Positions 44,145-57,221 of a stretch of DNA of 64,000 nt are shown here, piece by piece; the stretch's first letter is position 1; every line of letters starts with the position of its first letter. The translations under genes were made by a program, and so were the position numbers. Origin of the DNA: Neopestalotiopsis rosae (taxonomy: Eukaryota > Ascomycota > Sordariomycetes > Amphisphaeriales > Sporocadaceae); assembly GCA_023078685.1 (NCBI GenBank), contig JALGAS010000001.1:1178001-1242000 (forward strand), in the 5' to 3' direction. Under the pieces are notes generated by a model. It had not been told where the DNA came from and ran no database searches. It saw nothing but the letters and a program-made list of their open reading frames with translations.

Positions 44145-47100
44145 TTATTTATGAAAGTTGTTGATAAGATCGCCTTCAATCAAATACCAAGTAGCCTCCA
44201 TTGTCAGAGGCAGGAGTGAGTCACACCCAACGCTCCATATTCCCATGTGCTTAAGCCGACGGTGCTCCGGTGTGGGGGAGGAGAAGAAGAATTTTGTGCA
44301 CTTACGTGCTAGAGAGCCAGAGCTCGCAGTTGAAATATGTCCTGGCCGGTCACGAGTGATCTCAGGTCCACATACTGGAGGAGTTTCTACAGACGCGATG
44401 TATGAAACCCCGTAACCACCAACTAGGATGCGCTCGACTTCCACATCTTTGTCTACAACAGCGCAGGCAAGTATGAAGTATGATGCCGTACACCGGCTGC
44501 GGTGGGTGACGACTCTGTGTCTGGCGAGCAGGGGGCAATCTAGGTATAAGAACTTTCAGTGTCTCAACAAGCCGCCATTGCAGCTGCTTGACCAGATGCT
44601 TGCGCGGGTTTGACATTTTATTTTCCCTTGAGAGTTCATTCCAGTTTCCTTCTGGAGTCGACATTGTCGCCGGTCAACTTGCCGGATTGAAGTTGCGGAT
44701 GATCTAGGTTTACTTGCACAGAAGGACGGGAGAGACGGTGTTGGCACCATTTTGAGATGAGTGAACATCTCAGGGGGTCACCTAAAGATGTCGATATGCA
44801 AAGGTGAGGGGGGAAAGGCAGACCTTGCCAACAGCCGGTGCCTAATTCACCCGGTGAAAAGAGTTTGACGTTGTATCTCGAACAAGCAGCCCGAAGGTCG
44901 GCTGTTCGGAATCACCACGTCTGGTCGAGCATATCGTGGGATCGACCAATTAGTCCATCCATGGCCGCGAGGCAATGTGTCGGCGGCCTACGAGAATGTC
45001 CCAGGTTGAAAGAGGTATACTCGGTCACAAGCGATAAAATCCCTGCCGCGAATTGCCCAGAACATAAGACTGTGTAACGCTGTCTTCAGACGCGTCCATT
45101 CATTCCAGCTGGGTAGACTCGTATCGAGCGCGGCGGTTGTCATGACATCTTATCGAAGGCGTCGTCGGGCCGTGCTTACATACGATACCCCGACAGGCAG
45201 TTCATATTCCTCAAGGGGTGTCATGACGACACCCGGAACAAACGGATGCCTCATTAGCCTGTTGGGAATGGAAGGGATGCGTGCGAGTCGTGCGCCTCTG
45301 CAGAGTACTAGCACTTGGCCTGTGTTGACCAGACGGCGAACCTAACCGACAACTGCGGTTGAATTATTTCCTTTTTGGCCGTGCTGGCCCGGGACAAACT
45401 AGAAGGGAAAAAAATTATTGTTCATGAGTAAAAAGAACTGGCCTTTCAGCAAGAGATAGAACCATGTATTGGCCCTTGGGATTCCCGGGATTTGACTGAC
45501 TCCACAAAATCCATTCCAGACAACTACTAGTTTGGTCATGTATGTCGTGACTATTCCGTAGTAAGGGCGATGCGTATTACGCACTGGGGTTTTATTTTTT
45601 CTTGGAGGGCGCGCGTGAAGCCTTGCATTGCGAAACTCTGCGCGTAAAAAAGAACGGAGATTTGGCGGGGCCCGTATTCCCCTCCCCTCTCCATGGTGTG
45701 CCCGCGTTCGATGAAAATTGAGGGAACAATTCGCGATTCCGTCCAATGCTGGGATAAGTGGGACGTTGGACCGAGGCGGCACAGTGCAATACACATAGAC
45801 AGTGTGTATGTAGTGCAGCGGAGCTTGGTGGTCAGGGATGCTGGGTCTCTGGTCTCAAAGAAGGGTGGTGGGTGTGCCAATAGAAGGAAATCAGATCGGT
45901 CGCTGGTCGAGAGTACAGTAGTCCGAATAGGTTGGCCGCACCTAAGCTCGGTAGAGTAGTAGTATACATGCTATCATCTCAAGGCCAACGGTCTGGGTCC
46001 CCTACCACGTAGTTATGTTGATCAGGAGTATCGGCTGCGACTTGAATGGTTGAGGTTTTCAGCAAGGCGTTTGGTGGTTGATACAGGGAATCGGATGAAT
46101 GTTAAATCCTCAAATGCAATGGCGGATCTGGAAGAGGACTATAGCCGGATCAGCCACAGAAACAACGCCGAGGTGGTTTGACAATGGTCCTGCTGTCGTC
46201 GAGCAGTACAAACCCAGGCCTCTGATAAGTAGGTGGTTGAGCTGGGCGTGAGATATGACTGGAGCGGGCTATGCGGGCGTCCCTTTAGTTTGCAAATACG
46301 CAGCAAAGTGCAACGCACCATGAGAACTGCTATGCCCGAGTTCACCGTCCATCCATCATTACCTTGCCCGTGATTGACTGTTTGATTGATTGTTAGGTAT
46401 GGCTGGCTCGCACGCTGCTGAGGCTGACGAGTCAGCCAGATATCACAAAAGCCTGGCTGTTTGCTGTTTTAGTGGAGGATTAAACCTTGCTCCAGATACC
46501 TAATATAGGCCATGTAATCGTACATGCTGCCCTTCCAGCCAGGTTAACGGGCAGGACGGGATCACCATCTAACATCGCTTACACCTTCATAATCCTAGCG
46601 GACATGGCAGCCAAAGGTCGAATCATCAAAAAGATTCTCAAGATACGGTGGCACCATGTAGTTCCCACAGCTATGTGACGGGGCACTCTGGCCATCATAA
46701 ATCTATATCTGAATGCAACATGTTGGATCAGGCAATCGATCACGAATCTTATGGTAACATGGACAAGTCGTACTACTAGACGTATGGACGAAGCGTGCGC
46801 GCCGACAAGGCGATGCTGGGCTGCGCATTTGGAGTACGCCGGTCGCATCTAGTAATAAGAGATCAGTCCGCCTGAGATGGCGGGTCCCTCAAAGTTGCAA
46901 ATGCTCTTTGATCGAGGATGCGACCAATGATATGACTCGACTTGCGGGATAATCATATATTGAACGATGCCGGTGTTCAATGTAAGCATCAAAGACCCAT
47001 GGGTGTCTCGCTACTACGAGGGGGCACGGGGCGCCTTGGTTGGCAAATCCTAGACCACCGGAAGCATCATATGCATATGGCGAGCTGATGGTTAGTCGAC

Positions 47101-48197
47101 TTGGCGATTGGCTGGGTTTGGCTGGGCTGTGGATAGTGTCTAGTGCGCTCGAGGGACTCATGACTTTTTGAGACACTGTTGACCTGCTGCATCCAGGCTG
47201 AAGGCATGATACAGGATCAGTGTTGAATGGCAAGCTGCTGCCGTAGTTCAGGGGGCCGGGATGGGATGGGATGGGCGGACAGGACAGGCAAACGCTCCTC
47301 ATTCAGTCGGTCCAGCTACCCAGCAAGCGCGATCGTGCTGGAGGAGCAGTGTTGCCATGATGCCTGCGATACAGCCATATTGGGACTGGGGTCAGACTCC
47401 GTGCTGCAGCGAATGATTTCATCAGATCGATCAGCATGGGTTTTTTGCCTTTTGGCAAGGCAAAAATGATGACCGGCGAAGACGAAGACGACGACGACGA
47501 TGGAGTAGATTAGGGTGCCTCAACACCGCCGCGAGCTGCTGCTGCCCATCAATCACCTACTGTAGGTTAGGTGCCTAAGTAAGTACATAGGTAAGGCAAA
47601 TGTCGGGGCAGGTAGACCTCATGGCATAGCACCAATAAAACTCAAACTTGTGAGGCGCTATCGCACCGGGAGCAACAGGTATACGCATCCGGGTGGTAAG
47701 ACCTCCGGCGGCCCTCTAACATCGTGTGCCGTAAGCCAAGTGAGTGCTTTTTTTTTCTCTTTGGTCTGATGAGGTGAGGTACTTAAAAAGTATGCGTGAG
47801 AGGGAAGGCACTGTCGCTTGGTCGGGGATGATCAAGGTCGGACCGGCCGTTACTACCTAGGTGGTAGCCACTTATTGAATATTACTCCATTGCCTGCATC
47901 CATCCATATGCATTTGGGCATGATGTACCACAGGTAGGTGTCCTGGCTGCACAGCTTGTTTGTCGGCTTGTCAAATCCTGCTATTCGCACTAGAACCATG
48001 AAAAGAAAAAAAAGCAAAAGAAAAGGATGAGATGATTTGAGTGCTTGCATGTCTCCAGTGTCAAAAGTGTGGAGACTTTGCATGTGAGGAAACTCTATCA
48101 TAATCATCATCGTCAACACGGTGCTGGCTGGCTGGCAATGTAGCTGGCATTATCATCATATTCTACATAGTAATCATCAATTCCGCGCATGGCCGGA

Positions 48198-48199
<2 letters not shown>

Positions 48200-48232
<33 letters not shown>
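48200..48232. repeat. 33-nt C homopolymer
   Basis: An uninterrupted run of 33 C on the plus strand, so G33 on the minus strand. It may form an i-motif / G-quadruplex, and its length is prone to sequencing error. Confidence 0.9.
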
Positions 48233-48767
48233 ATGTCCAAATTCCTTCCCTTGCTGCTTTGGCTTGGCTTGGCTTGGGGACTTCAGCGCTGAGAGCTGAT
48301 ACTATGTAGTGAACCTAGTCGTCTTCCCCGCCTTCCGCCTTCCCAAGCTGCGAGGGGCCCGTTGCAAGGGCGCCACACTGGCACTTTCTCGCTCGGAGAT
48401 GATGCCTGAGAGGTGGAAAACGTCACTGCTGGACGGACTGGATCATGATAACACGTACAATACCCATGTCCAGTAGGTAGTTGATTCTTCTTTCCGTATC
48501 AATGTGAGAGCCCGTTGCCTTGAGATGACACCAGGTCCTTCTCCTTATACGGGTACACATATGCACATATTACGGATGCGTTGGATTCATCTCTGTCTTA
48601 CGATCGGTGAGTACTGTGAACGATAAATAGGTAATTAGCTAGTCAGCTGGTAGCTGGTCTGCCGGGCTGCGTTTCTTGCTCTATACGCCACTAAACCTCA
48701 CCTCTTCATGGCGAAACTGCTGATGACAGCGTTTCTTCATACGTACATCGTAGCAGCAGTAGAAGAG

Positions 48768-48787
48768 AAAAAAAAAAAAAAAAAAAA
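48768..48787. repeat. A20 homopolymer
   Basis: Twenty A in a row inside the gene-free region. Confidence 0.85.
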
Positions 48788-51060
48788 GGACTCATTGGTT
48801 ATGACGATCGGGGGTGCGCGTATCGTGTCCCAAGATAGCATTGGAAACGCATGGCACTACAAGGATGACGACTATCGTGTTGGATCCTTTGCCGACGATC
48901 CAGGCGCGCTCTTTATCCAGTCAAGCGCAGTTGTAGCCTGTAGCATGTCTAGCGTCCACAACTTTGACCTGGCGAGCTGGCGGTACCTTCAGCACCTAAA
49001 AATTCATGATCCCACACCGGCTAGGCTGTTCAATTAGGCTTCGTGTCGTGGGTACGGGTGGTGCCCTCAGCGACAGCTATGGCACAACATGTGCAACGAA
49101 AATTTGAACTACTTGACGAGGCATAATCAATGATAATAAAACACTTGATATGATGGTGGGATATCGAGATCAGCGGTAGGCGGGAGCAACTGTCCAGTCA
49201 TCGAGCATTGGTTCCGTGTTGATTGGATATTCTACTCAAGTAAGGGACCATTGCAGCTGACTTACATTCACTCTTGATAGATAATAATATAGTGCCTGTA
49301 GCAATGACTGACTGTCCACGAAGCCACCTGAAAAGCCACTACGCGGCACCAGTCGTAGGCGTTTCTCATCTACGACTGTAGTCCAATGGATAGTCTTGGT
49401 CGGAGTTCGACGCCGCTGGTCTGGCCAACAAGGGACAATGTAATTAACTGCACGCACTGTAGTATGTAGCATGTAGTCGGATTGACGGTCAAATACCAAA
49501 AACCACCACGAGCTACTATGTACTCGTACAGGGAGCAAACGGAGCCTGTGCGGTGTTTTCGGACCGTGGCGAGTCAAATTTCTGTCTCCGTCATGGAGAT
49601 GGTCACAAACTTCGGTGATCCTTCAATCATCATCTTTACTAAAACTTGAGAAGTTTTTTCTCAACTTGTATTTCCCCCCTCGCTGGATGGAGCTGCGCAC
49701 GCATGATTACCTCCACTGATGACCCGAGAGAACTAGAGGTTGGTCTGGTTAGCCCATCATGGATGCAAGCCCGGCGGAAATCTCGTCAAGACATGGCAAG
49801 CTGAACGAAGGAACTTCTTGCAAACTGCTCATCCCATGCCGCAACGGTCGTCTACGGAGCAGTGCGGCTCCGTTATGTGTCTATCTAGCTGCCTTGTCTA
49901 CCCTACATTGATTTGCCTGTACGTAGTATAAAAACCATACGTACAGTAGTCGCCCTCCCGAGGGGCAATGAACGGTGTGTACTTGGTAGGTCCGTAATTG
50001 TACAAGGAGTAGGCGGTCGCTCGCACCACCCCCCTCCCCGTCTCGCACCTCACGCTTTGGTCTGATTGGTGTGCGCCAGTCTTGCATAGGGGTGGTCTCA
50101 CTTTGGAAGGGTGAGCGAACCGCGAATGAGCCTTTTCAGGCGCCGCGGCACCAATCCAATCTTTTTGGAGGGGCCATCTTCGTAGCGGCATTGGCAATTG
50201 GCGCTGTGCCCAAAACACAATTTCCATGTCACCCCATTGCACAGCATCTTGGATTTGTTCATCACCGACCTGCCTATGGTGCTCACTGCAACACGCCACG
50301 GTTCCATCACTTTTGTGCTGGCATGCAAGTGTAGCTAATTCCGTCTGTGGAGTTGGGAGTGTTGAGAACTGCCTTGCCATGAGCGGGTTCTCCAAAAGTT
50401 GTGTCCAGTTGCAAACGATACCTATATTGGATACGAAATAACAAAAATGAAGATCTGTTCTTGCTTGCTGTTACCTATACTCGCAAATGCCGTTACATCT
50501 GTCACGCCCACGCAGAGCTTGGCACCTCTGAACTCTTTGGACGACTGACGTCGCAGCTTGGGTGTGCACTGCTTACGTAGTGCTTCTCTCGAAGTGCTCG
50601 TAAAACAGCATTTCATTAGGCCAGTACTTTAGCCGAGCAGAGGCCCCCGAGCGCCCCTCCTCATGACGAGTGTCTGTATCCGCAGCCTCGTCTCAAGACG
50701 AACGCACGGCGTTTTGGGTGGGCTTCAAGGATGTCAGCACGAGACCGGCCGACCGAGCCAGCAGATAACCTTCCTTCGCCTGAGAGAGAGTGAGAGGCGA
50801 CTGGGAAGTGAAATAAATTGTTACCTGCCGGTCAACCTACGGGCTGGTAGGGTAGTCACATCGGCCCAGATAGATAGACAGACGGACCAGACGGACAGAC
50901 CTGCAAGGTATCATTAATAACAGGCTCCCTCGGCGATCAGCGGTCCCCAAGCCTCCAAAAGGATCCTGACGCGTGATTGCACCAAAGTGCTGCAATCTTC
51001 TCATACCCACCCCGGAGGTAAGAGTTTTGACGGCTCTGCCACCTACCGAGACGGCAAACC

Positions 51061-51102
51061 TGGACTGAACTGGACGGGACTGGACTGGATTGGATTGGAT
51101 TC
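51061..51102. repeat. degenerate pentamer array (TGGAC/TGGAT)
   Basis: Repeated TGGACT, TGGACG and TGGATT units in tandem, about 42 nt. Confidence 0.7.
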
Positions 51103-52067
51103 GAATACTGGATACCTTTTACGGGACACTATCATTAGGTCAGGTCCTTGCTCATCGAATGCTCCCCTACCCTACCTTGCCTGACTACCTACCTACCTAG
51201 CAATCGTAAAGGCGGTACCAATAATGATTTTATTGTCTTCTGACGAGGGATACCTTACATAGGATAGGCAAGAAAAAGGTAGCAGTAGTGTTCAAGGCGC
51301 AGGATGCGATAGGCCGGGTCCAACCCCTTCTGACACCCCCCAATTCGTACCCTTTCCCCGCCGAGCCTGGCGATGCGTTATTCCCTTTTGGACCAATTCT
51401 CGAGGAGCTTTCGTGAATCGTTGCCCCAGACAAGCAGCCAGCCAATATTTCACAAACCCAGAGGGCCTATCTACCTAATGTCGGCCTACCCAGGTAGTAA
51501 TAACAGTAGTCGCTGCATTTCGATTTTGGCCATTCGCCTGATGATGCTTGCACACACACCGTAGCAGTGTATGCAGGATTCCAGGAGGCAACTCCACAGT
51601 TCATGTCTCAACCTGGGATTGTCCATGTGCTTTGCCTTGGCCTGCCCTGCTTTTGGCTTCTTCTATTTCATTTTACAATTTTATATTTTACACATCCGTT
51701 GATTGATGCTTTCCACCGGACCTTGAGGAAAAAAGCTGCAAAAACTTTTGATTGGCGGGACAGGGCCGCCATGGAACGACACGAGCAAACGATAGTCGCC
51801 GTGCTAGGTAGTTTCTCTCGCGGCTGCTGTGCGCCCATGGTCGGCTTACCCTGAGTTTATGGCTGCCGCTTCCCTGCTGCCCCGGGTGTGGTTGTCCCAC
51901 TGTTGCTGCCCTTGCTTGACAGAATTTGACACAGCCCATGGACCGATCGTACAGTACACGAGACTGTATCAACGATATGTCGGTATGCAGTCTCTAGTAC
52001 GGATCTGTAGACAGACTCTGTTGAACGAGATCCAGAACCCAGCCAGCCCGAATCATCACTTATCAGC

Positions 52068-52085
52068 TTTTTTTTTTTTTTTTTT
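52068..52085. repeat. T18 homopolymer
   Basis: Eighteen T in a row. Confidence 0.85.
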
Positions 52086-52530
52086 CTTCGCACGATCCAC
52101 ATTCCCACCGCGTACTATCACTCCCTGTAGACGGCTTGGAAACACGGAACTCTCAAGAGATGACTTCCAACTATTACGACTAGCCTTGCGCTGCCTGACC
52201 GATCCCGAACCGCGACCGACAGAGAGACCAGAAAGAATTGAGACAGACAGACTATCTCAATCTCCAGTCCTTTGATGCGGTAGTAGTTGGTTGAGCTGAC
52301 TGATCGGCAAACACTGGACGTGGCCAGTCCTTTCATGCTTCCCGGCCTCGTGTTCCGCAGTATGTATGACGGCAGAACACCATAGCCGAAGGGAAGCAAG
52401 GCTCATCACAAAGCAGCCAAGCTGGATCTTTGATACATATCTTTCAAAAGTGGTCAGTAATCAGAACAGACCCCCCAGCCTCATTGGACAAGTGCAGTAA
52501 TAATTCAATGTCCTCGTTCGTTTTATGGTC

Positions 52531-52543
52531 GGGGGGGGGGGGG
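52531..52543. repeat. G13 homopolymer
   Basis: Thirteen G in a row, a second G/C homopolymer in the same gene-free region. Confidence 0.85.
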
Positions 52544-53535
52544 CATCTAGCATGTATGTCGACTAGAGTTTGCTGTCCGAAATTGCACCTGTCCACCCGT
52601 GCGCATCGAGAGGGAGGTATACATTATTTGCATTTGTCCGCGTGACTCGGCAAAGTGTCATTCTTTTGCGCGTGCACCTTGTTGATGATGCCTGTGACCC
52701 AGTCTTATAATTTTCCTATACTTTATGCGCTAGGGATGAAATGAGAGACACGCCCGGGCAAGCAGGGCAAGCCAGCGAATTCGGGCGCATATTTCGAACA
52801 TGAGGATTTGCATGCATCTGTTGTAATAACAAGCGGTCAATATCTGTCCTGTCGGTGCTGCTGTAATTATTGCTAGGGCCACAAGGGATACATTAAATGG
52901 TTGGGTGGAATTAAAGTAAGAGGGTAAAAAACCTGGTACGTGCCATTCGAACATGACCAGTCTCAGACGCATTTTGCCTCAAGCCCTCCTGTGCTGCTAA
53001 ACAGCCGCGCGGGCTCATTCATCAATGGAAATGCTGCGTTCCACAACCATGTGGGACAATGACTCCGTTGATTTCTGCCTATCTATTGCGCCATGACGAT
53101 GACGGCCTAGGTAGGCCGGTCAAAGCAGGTAAATGCTTCGTAGTGAACCTAGGAGATTGTCTAGAACCAAGCAGTAATGGTGACCATGAGGAGTTGTGCC
53201 CTTGCTTGTGCCTTTGGAGAGTTTGTTTCATTATTGGGGGGGTTGCTCGCGGAAACACTGCCCGGAGAGACGTGCCTAACGTTTATTACTGTATCCTTGG
53301 ACCTGCAGAAAATCTGATGAGCCACATACCAAGCGCTGGATTGGATGATGACCCGAATGCTGGCTGATCCCAACCACGAGCCTGGCAAGCCTGGTCGATT
53401 GACTGAGTACCACGCATCCCAGACTGCTTGTCATTGGCGAGCGTACACGGACTGTACAGTGCAAATGCACTACAAGCAACTAGGCCACACATTCCTCTAC
53501 AGTTTGGCTACGGCTCCCTCCACACACCTATAAAC

Positions 53536-53538
<3 letters not shown>

Positions 53539-53573
<35 letters not shown>

Positions 53574-53592
53574 CACACACACGCACACACAC
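53539..53592. repeat. (AC)n microsatellite
   Basis: Fifteen AC units followed by interrupted CA units, about 54 nt in total. Confidence 0.85.
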
Positions 53593-56230
53593 CTACCTTT
53601 CAAATCACTTACACGAATAGAAACCCGGCTTGTCTGGCCTTGCTGCTTGCTGATCGTGTTCCAAACTTGTCACCGCCGAGGAGCGGCATTTGCAAAAGAG
53701 CATCTCGCAATGGCATGCCGGAGAACGAGACAAGGCCGGCTGCTGCCGCAACAGGAGAGAGTTTCGTCGTCATTTCTTATGGACGGCAGAAAGCAGCAAG
53801 TGCTAAGCAATCGGTGGAGGGGATTGATGTATCCATTATTAATTCTCATCATTGCAGAAAGCCTTGGTCATGATTGGTCCCGACCCAGGAGCTGGGCCGG
53901 CAAACACAAAATACACGCAGATGGAAGCTTCTTTGCCAAGCTAAACTGGCAAGAGCAATGTACGGAAGTCGAGATTGTACGAATATATGCAAGCCATTAT
54001 TTTGTCGCGCAAAACGACGGGCCGCTATCGTTGCTAATGCTCTGGTCATATCTGTACATGCTTATGCCCTCTGGTTGCTAGGAACGAATGGTAAGCGAGA
54101 AGAGACAGTCCAGGCCGAACTGGCTTTTCTTTCTCTCTTGCAATTTTGCACAGGATGAACGCAACCAGTACGACACAGTTGTACCAGCGTACGGTGCAGT
54201 GCAGGTATTGATGATATGTATACATGTACCTAGAGATATGCCGTGCCTTGTTAGGCGTGCTCGGGTCTCACAATCAATGGATCGCCGTCTCTCGCTTTCC
54301 CTCGCTCCCTCGAACATTGAATGTACGCTTGTACACACACTTTTGCTTGCTCATATCAAATCCTTGATACTACATATTCCAGGACCGAACGATTAGATAG
54401 ACCAGACATGCACTTGACGCTTTGCAGTTGATTGAGCCTGACCTGACCCAAAAAAGATTATTGGTGCCGTGCTAGCCTCCACGTTCCAGCTCCTGTAGGT
54501 TGGCAGGTTGGTAGATAGGTATGGCAGAAACCCGCTCCGTCCATTGATAGACGGAATCCCCTCCTTCATTTCGCTGGCCCCCCTCAACCAATGCTAGGCT
54601 ACTAACTGGCTGGGGGAACAGAACGAAAGAGGTTCTTACTACAACTATTATGTGTGACTGGTTTATTTCCAGGGGACTGTTACCGTGTGAGGGCTCTGAC
54701 TGAATGACTGACTTATTAATAATACCTGGCGACTAGGGAATATGTACAGTAGTCGCTGGCTCCAGGCTGGGGGCCATGGCACCACATATGCGAAAGGGCA
54801 AGGCCATCCGGTTTACCTCGCAAGCACATCCTGGGAGTGCTGGCTGTGCCCGAAACCAACCTATCAAGAGTCTTGTAGTCATGCTATCGTCGTCTGCTGC
54901 TCCCTTCTCCACTGTTTGTGTGTACAATAGTATGATTCCCAGTCCGTCCGCCCGCCCTTCCGTAATGTAGAAGAAGAGTTTTTTTTATGGCTCACTCAAA
55001 ATGGCGAGCGGCAGCCCAGCGAGGAGAGAAAGAAAGGATTCAAGGGGGGGAAGCAAGAGACATAGAAAAAAGCAAGGTAACAGAAAAAGACGGCAAAGAG
55101 GCTGCAAGCAGCAATGATTGTATTTTAGCCTCCCGAAAGCGAATGAATTGGAAGCATCAAAATCCAAGACAACCGAGGAAAGAAGAAAAAAAGACTCGCA
55201 CACTATGGTATACTTACACACACATGCATTTCGTTGTATCCTATCTGGCTTACCTCTACTTTGCCCACATATTTACAAGGCAACTTTATTGACTGTCAAT
55301 GGCTAGGTAGGCAGGCATTGCGGGGGGTAGGTACTTACAAGCCGATACTTTTTTTCTTCCTCCCTCGTCTGTTGCCCTTGTGGTAGCTCCTTCTTTCGTT
55401 TTTTTTTTATTTGGCCGGACGCAATACTCCATGCCACAGGGTGCTCGTTTAGTCAGTCGGTTGCTTCCGACACTGTTCTTGGTTCTTTCCATTTGTGTCT
55501 CTTTATTTCTTTCCTTGGTTGCGTGCGTCTTGTCTCGTTGTTTCGCACAAGACGGAAGCCGAGTATGTACGTACAGGAGGTAGGTGCTAGTGCCGTGTAG
55601 GTGATGGCCAGTATTCAAGTTCAAGGGCTGTTTGGCTGGTTTGGCTGGCTGGGCTCCAGGCTCAAGCCTGCTAGGCTAGGCCGGGTGCCAAAGTGGGCAT
55701 TGAAAACGCCAGCCATCTCTAGTTTCACCCCCTGTCTCTTTTCCTCTTCTCAGGCGAATCATGGTTCAGTTCGTCTTTAACCAAGACAAGACAAGACAAG
55801 GTGCATGCCACCACCACACAGCCCACACACAGCTGCTGAGTGAGCCTGTTCCTCATCATCCATCTTCTCTTTCGGTAAATTCAGAGTTTGGTGGAACCCC
55901 CCTGCTGCGTTCGGTTTTTTCTTCTCTTTTTCTCAACAGCCACCCCCCTCCCCTCCTCCTCTCCCTTCCCCTTTCATTCACTCCTTGAAAGCCCTTGGGT
56001 ACGCAGCACAGTAGCACATGTATCTACTTCGTACGTACCCGCAGTAGTGCGGTTCCTTCTCCGTGCCCACGCCCACCTGTCTCCTACCATTTTTACTCAC
56101 GCTCACCATTTACTTACTGCTGCTGCTGCTGCTGTTGGTTGCTTGTTGTGTGTAGGTACCTTTCTACCTGTGTGATCCACTACTACTACATGGTCCGTCC
56201 GCCTGGCCTGCTTCTTAATTCACCCACCCA

Positions 56231-56271
56231 GGCAAGCAAGCAGGCAAGCATGGCAAGCATGGCAAGCAGGC
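56231..56271. repeat. GGCAAGCA/GGCAAGCATG tandem array
   Basis: Five short units built on GCAAGCA, two of them GGCAAGCATG repeats, in a row. Confidence 0.7.
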
Positions 56272-56913
56272 GCCCCAGCCCAGCACCCACTAAAAAGTCT
56301 ACTTAGCAGAACTGCACTAGACCGTCTCAGGCTAGACCTGCGCTGCTCTCGCCCATAAGCCCAGACAGGGTCATTCAAACACCAGTCTCAATCCGGTCGA
56401 TACCTAGGACAATACGTAACTTAGCAATGGCTTGATTGTATATCATTCGGAAAGTGCCCAAATTCCCAATTGAATCTCCGCCTTCAGCCCAGTAGCTCCA
56501 GAAACCCCAGGAACTTGGAAGGGGGAGGAAATTCTGGTAAAGGAAGAATAAGAAAATTAAAGTCAACATATTTGTCTCTTCTTGATCATCATCTGCCTTG
56601 GGGGGAAACATCCAGTGAGAGGGAACAAAAACACTCTTCCTATATCATTTCCATTCTATCACTCACCCTCCTCCCCCTGCTTGTCAGCCAGGAGGACCAA
56701 GACCCTCGACACCGACCTACCGATTGTCGATACATACATACATACATCTGGCTGAAAGAAAGCAGCAACACCTCAAAACAGCCACAACACCCAACAAGAA
56801 AACACCGAAGGGAGACTGTATTCCACCTCAGCAGCAGTAACAGCAGCAGCCAAAACCGTCAAACGAACGAGGAAGAACAGTTTGTTGTTCCTGGCTGTCT
56901 TTTCTGACCCGAC

Positions 56914-56928
56914 ATGGCTCACAGGTGA
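56914..56928 (+). promoter_or_regulatory. upstream ORF 1 of the cyclin gene
   Basis: ATG followed by three codons and TGA (M-A-H-R-stop), in the presumed leader about 300 nt before the main start. Confidence 0.4.
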
Positions 56929-57063
56929 CTTTCGATCTGACCAATACCGTTCTACTGCAACAACTACCACCACCACCCAGTGACTACTACTTTTTATTCC
57001 ACGACGACCATTATAAAACACAGTTGTGTGTTTAAGGTAGATCGACCAAACTCTAGCCAACGG

Positions 57064-57168
57064 ATGGATCAGATTTTCGGCGAGAGCTTCACAATACCCC
57101 GCCGTCGTACCTTTCTCCGTTCCTACTACAGTTCGGCTTCCACCTTGCGGGTGTCGCTGCCTCAGTAA
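57064..57168 (+). promoter_or_regulatory. upstream ORF 2 of the cyclin gene
   Basis: A 34-codon ORF (MDQIFGESFTIPRRR...) ending 53 nt before the ATG at 57222. If transcribed in the leader, it would reduce or condition cyclin translation. Confidence 0.45.
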
Positions 57169-57221
57169 AATCGCGGCTTGTTGAAAACACCACGAACGCC
57201 TCACCACTTTTCCTAATACTC

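Larger units (their letters stand above)
44145..57221. other. 13-kb gene-free region upstream of the cyclin gene
   Basis: I found no protein gene that I can support on either strand. Frames are mostly 60-140 codons, without motifs, and many contain low-complexity runs (217 codons at 53428-54081 crosses a CA repeat). The stretch carries many simple repeats (listed separately) and recurrent TACCTACCTA / TAGGTAGG words, for example near 47573, 47857, 51184, 51470, 54497, 55306 and 56153. From about 55.7 kb onward it becomes CT-rich and then CAG/CAA-rich, which fits a promoter and long leader of the cyclin gene. Non-coding RNA genes could be present but cannot be seen by eye. Confidence 0.55.

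Noticed and set aside
53428..54081. 217-codon plus-strand frame in the gene-free region
   Set aside because: It runs through the CA microsatellite (His-Thr repeats) and has no motif on either side.
44145..57221. Transposon or gene cluster in the 13-kb gap
   Set aside because: I looked for transposase, reverse transcriptase or synthase motifs and for terminal repeats, and saw none. By eye I cannot exclude heavily decayed copies.
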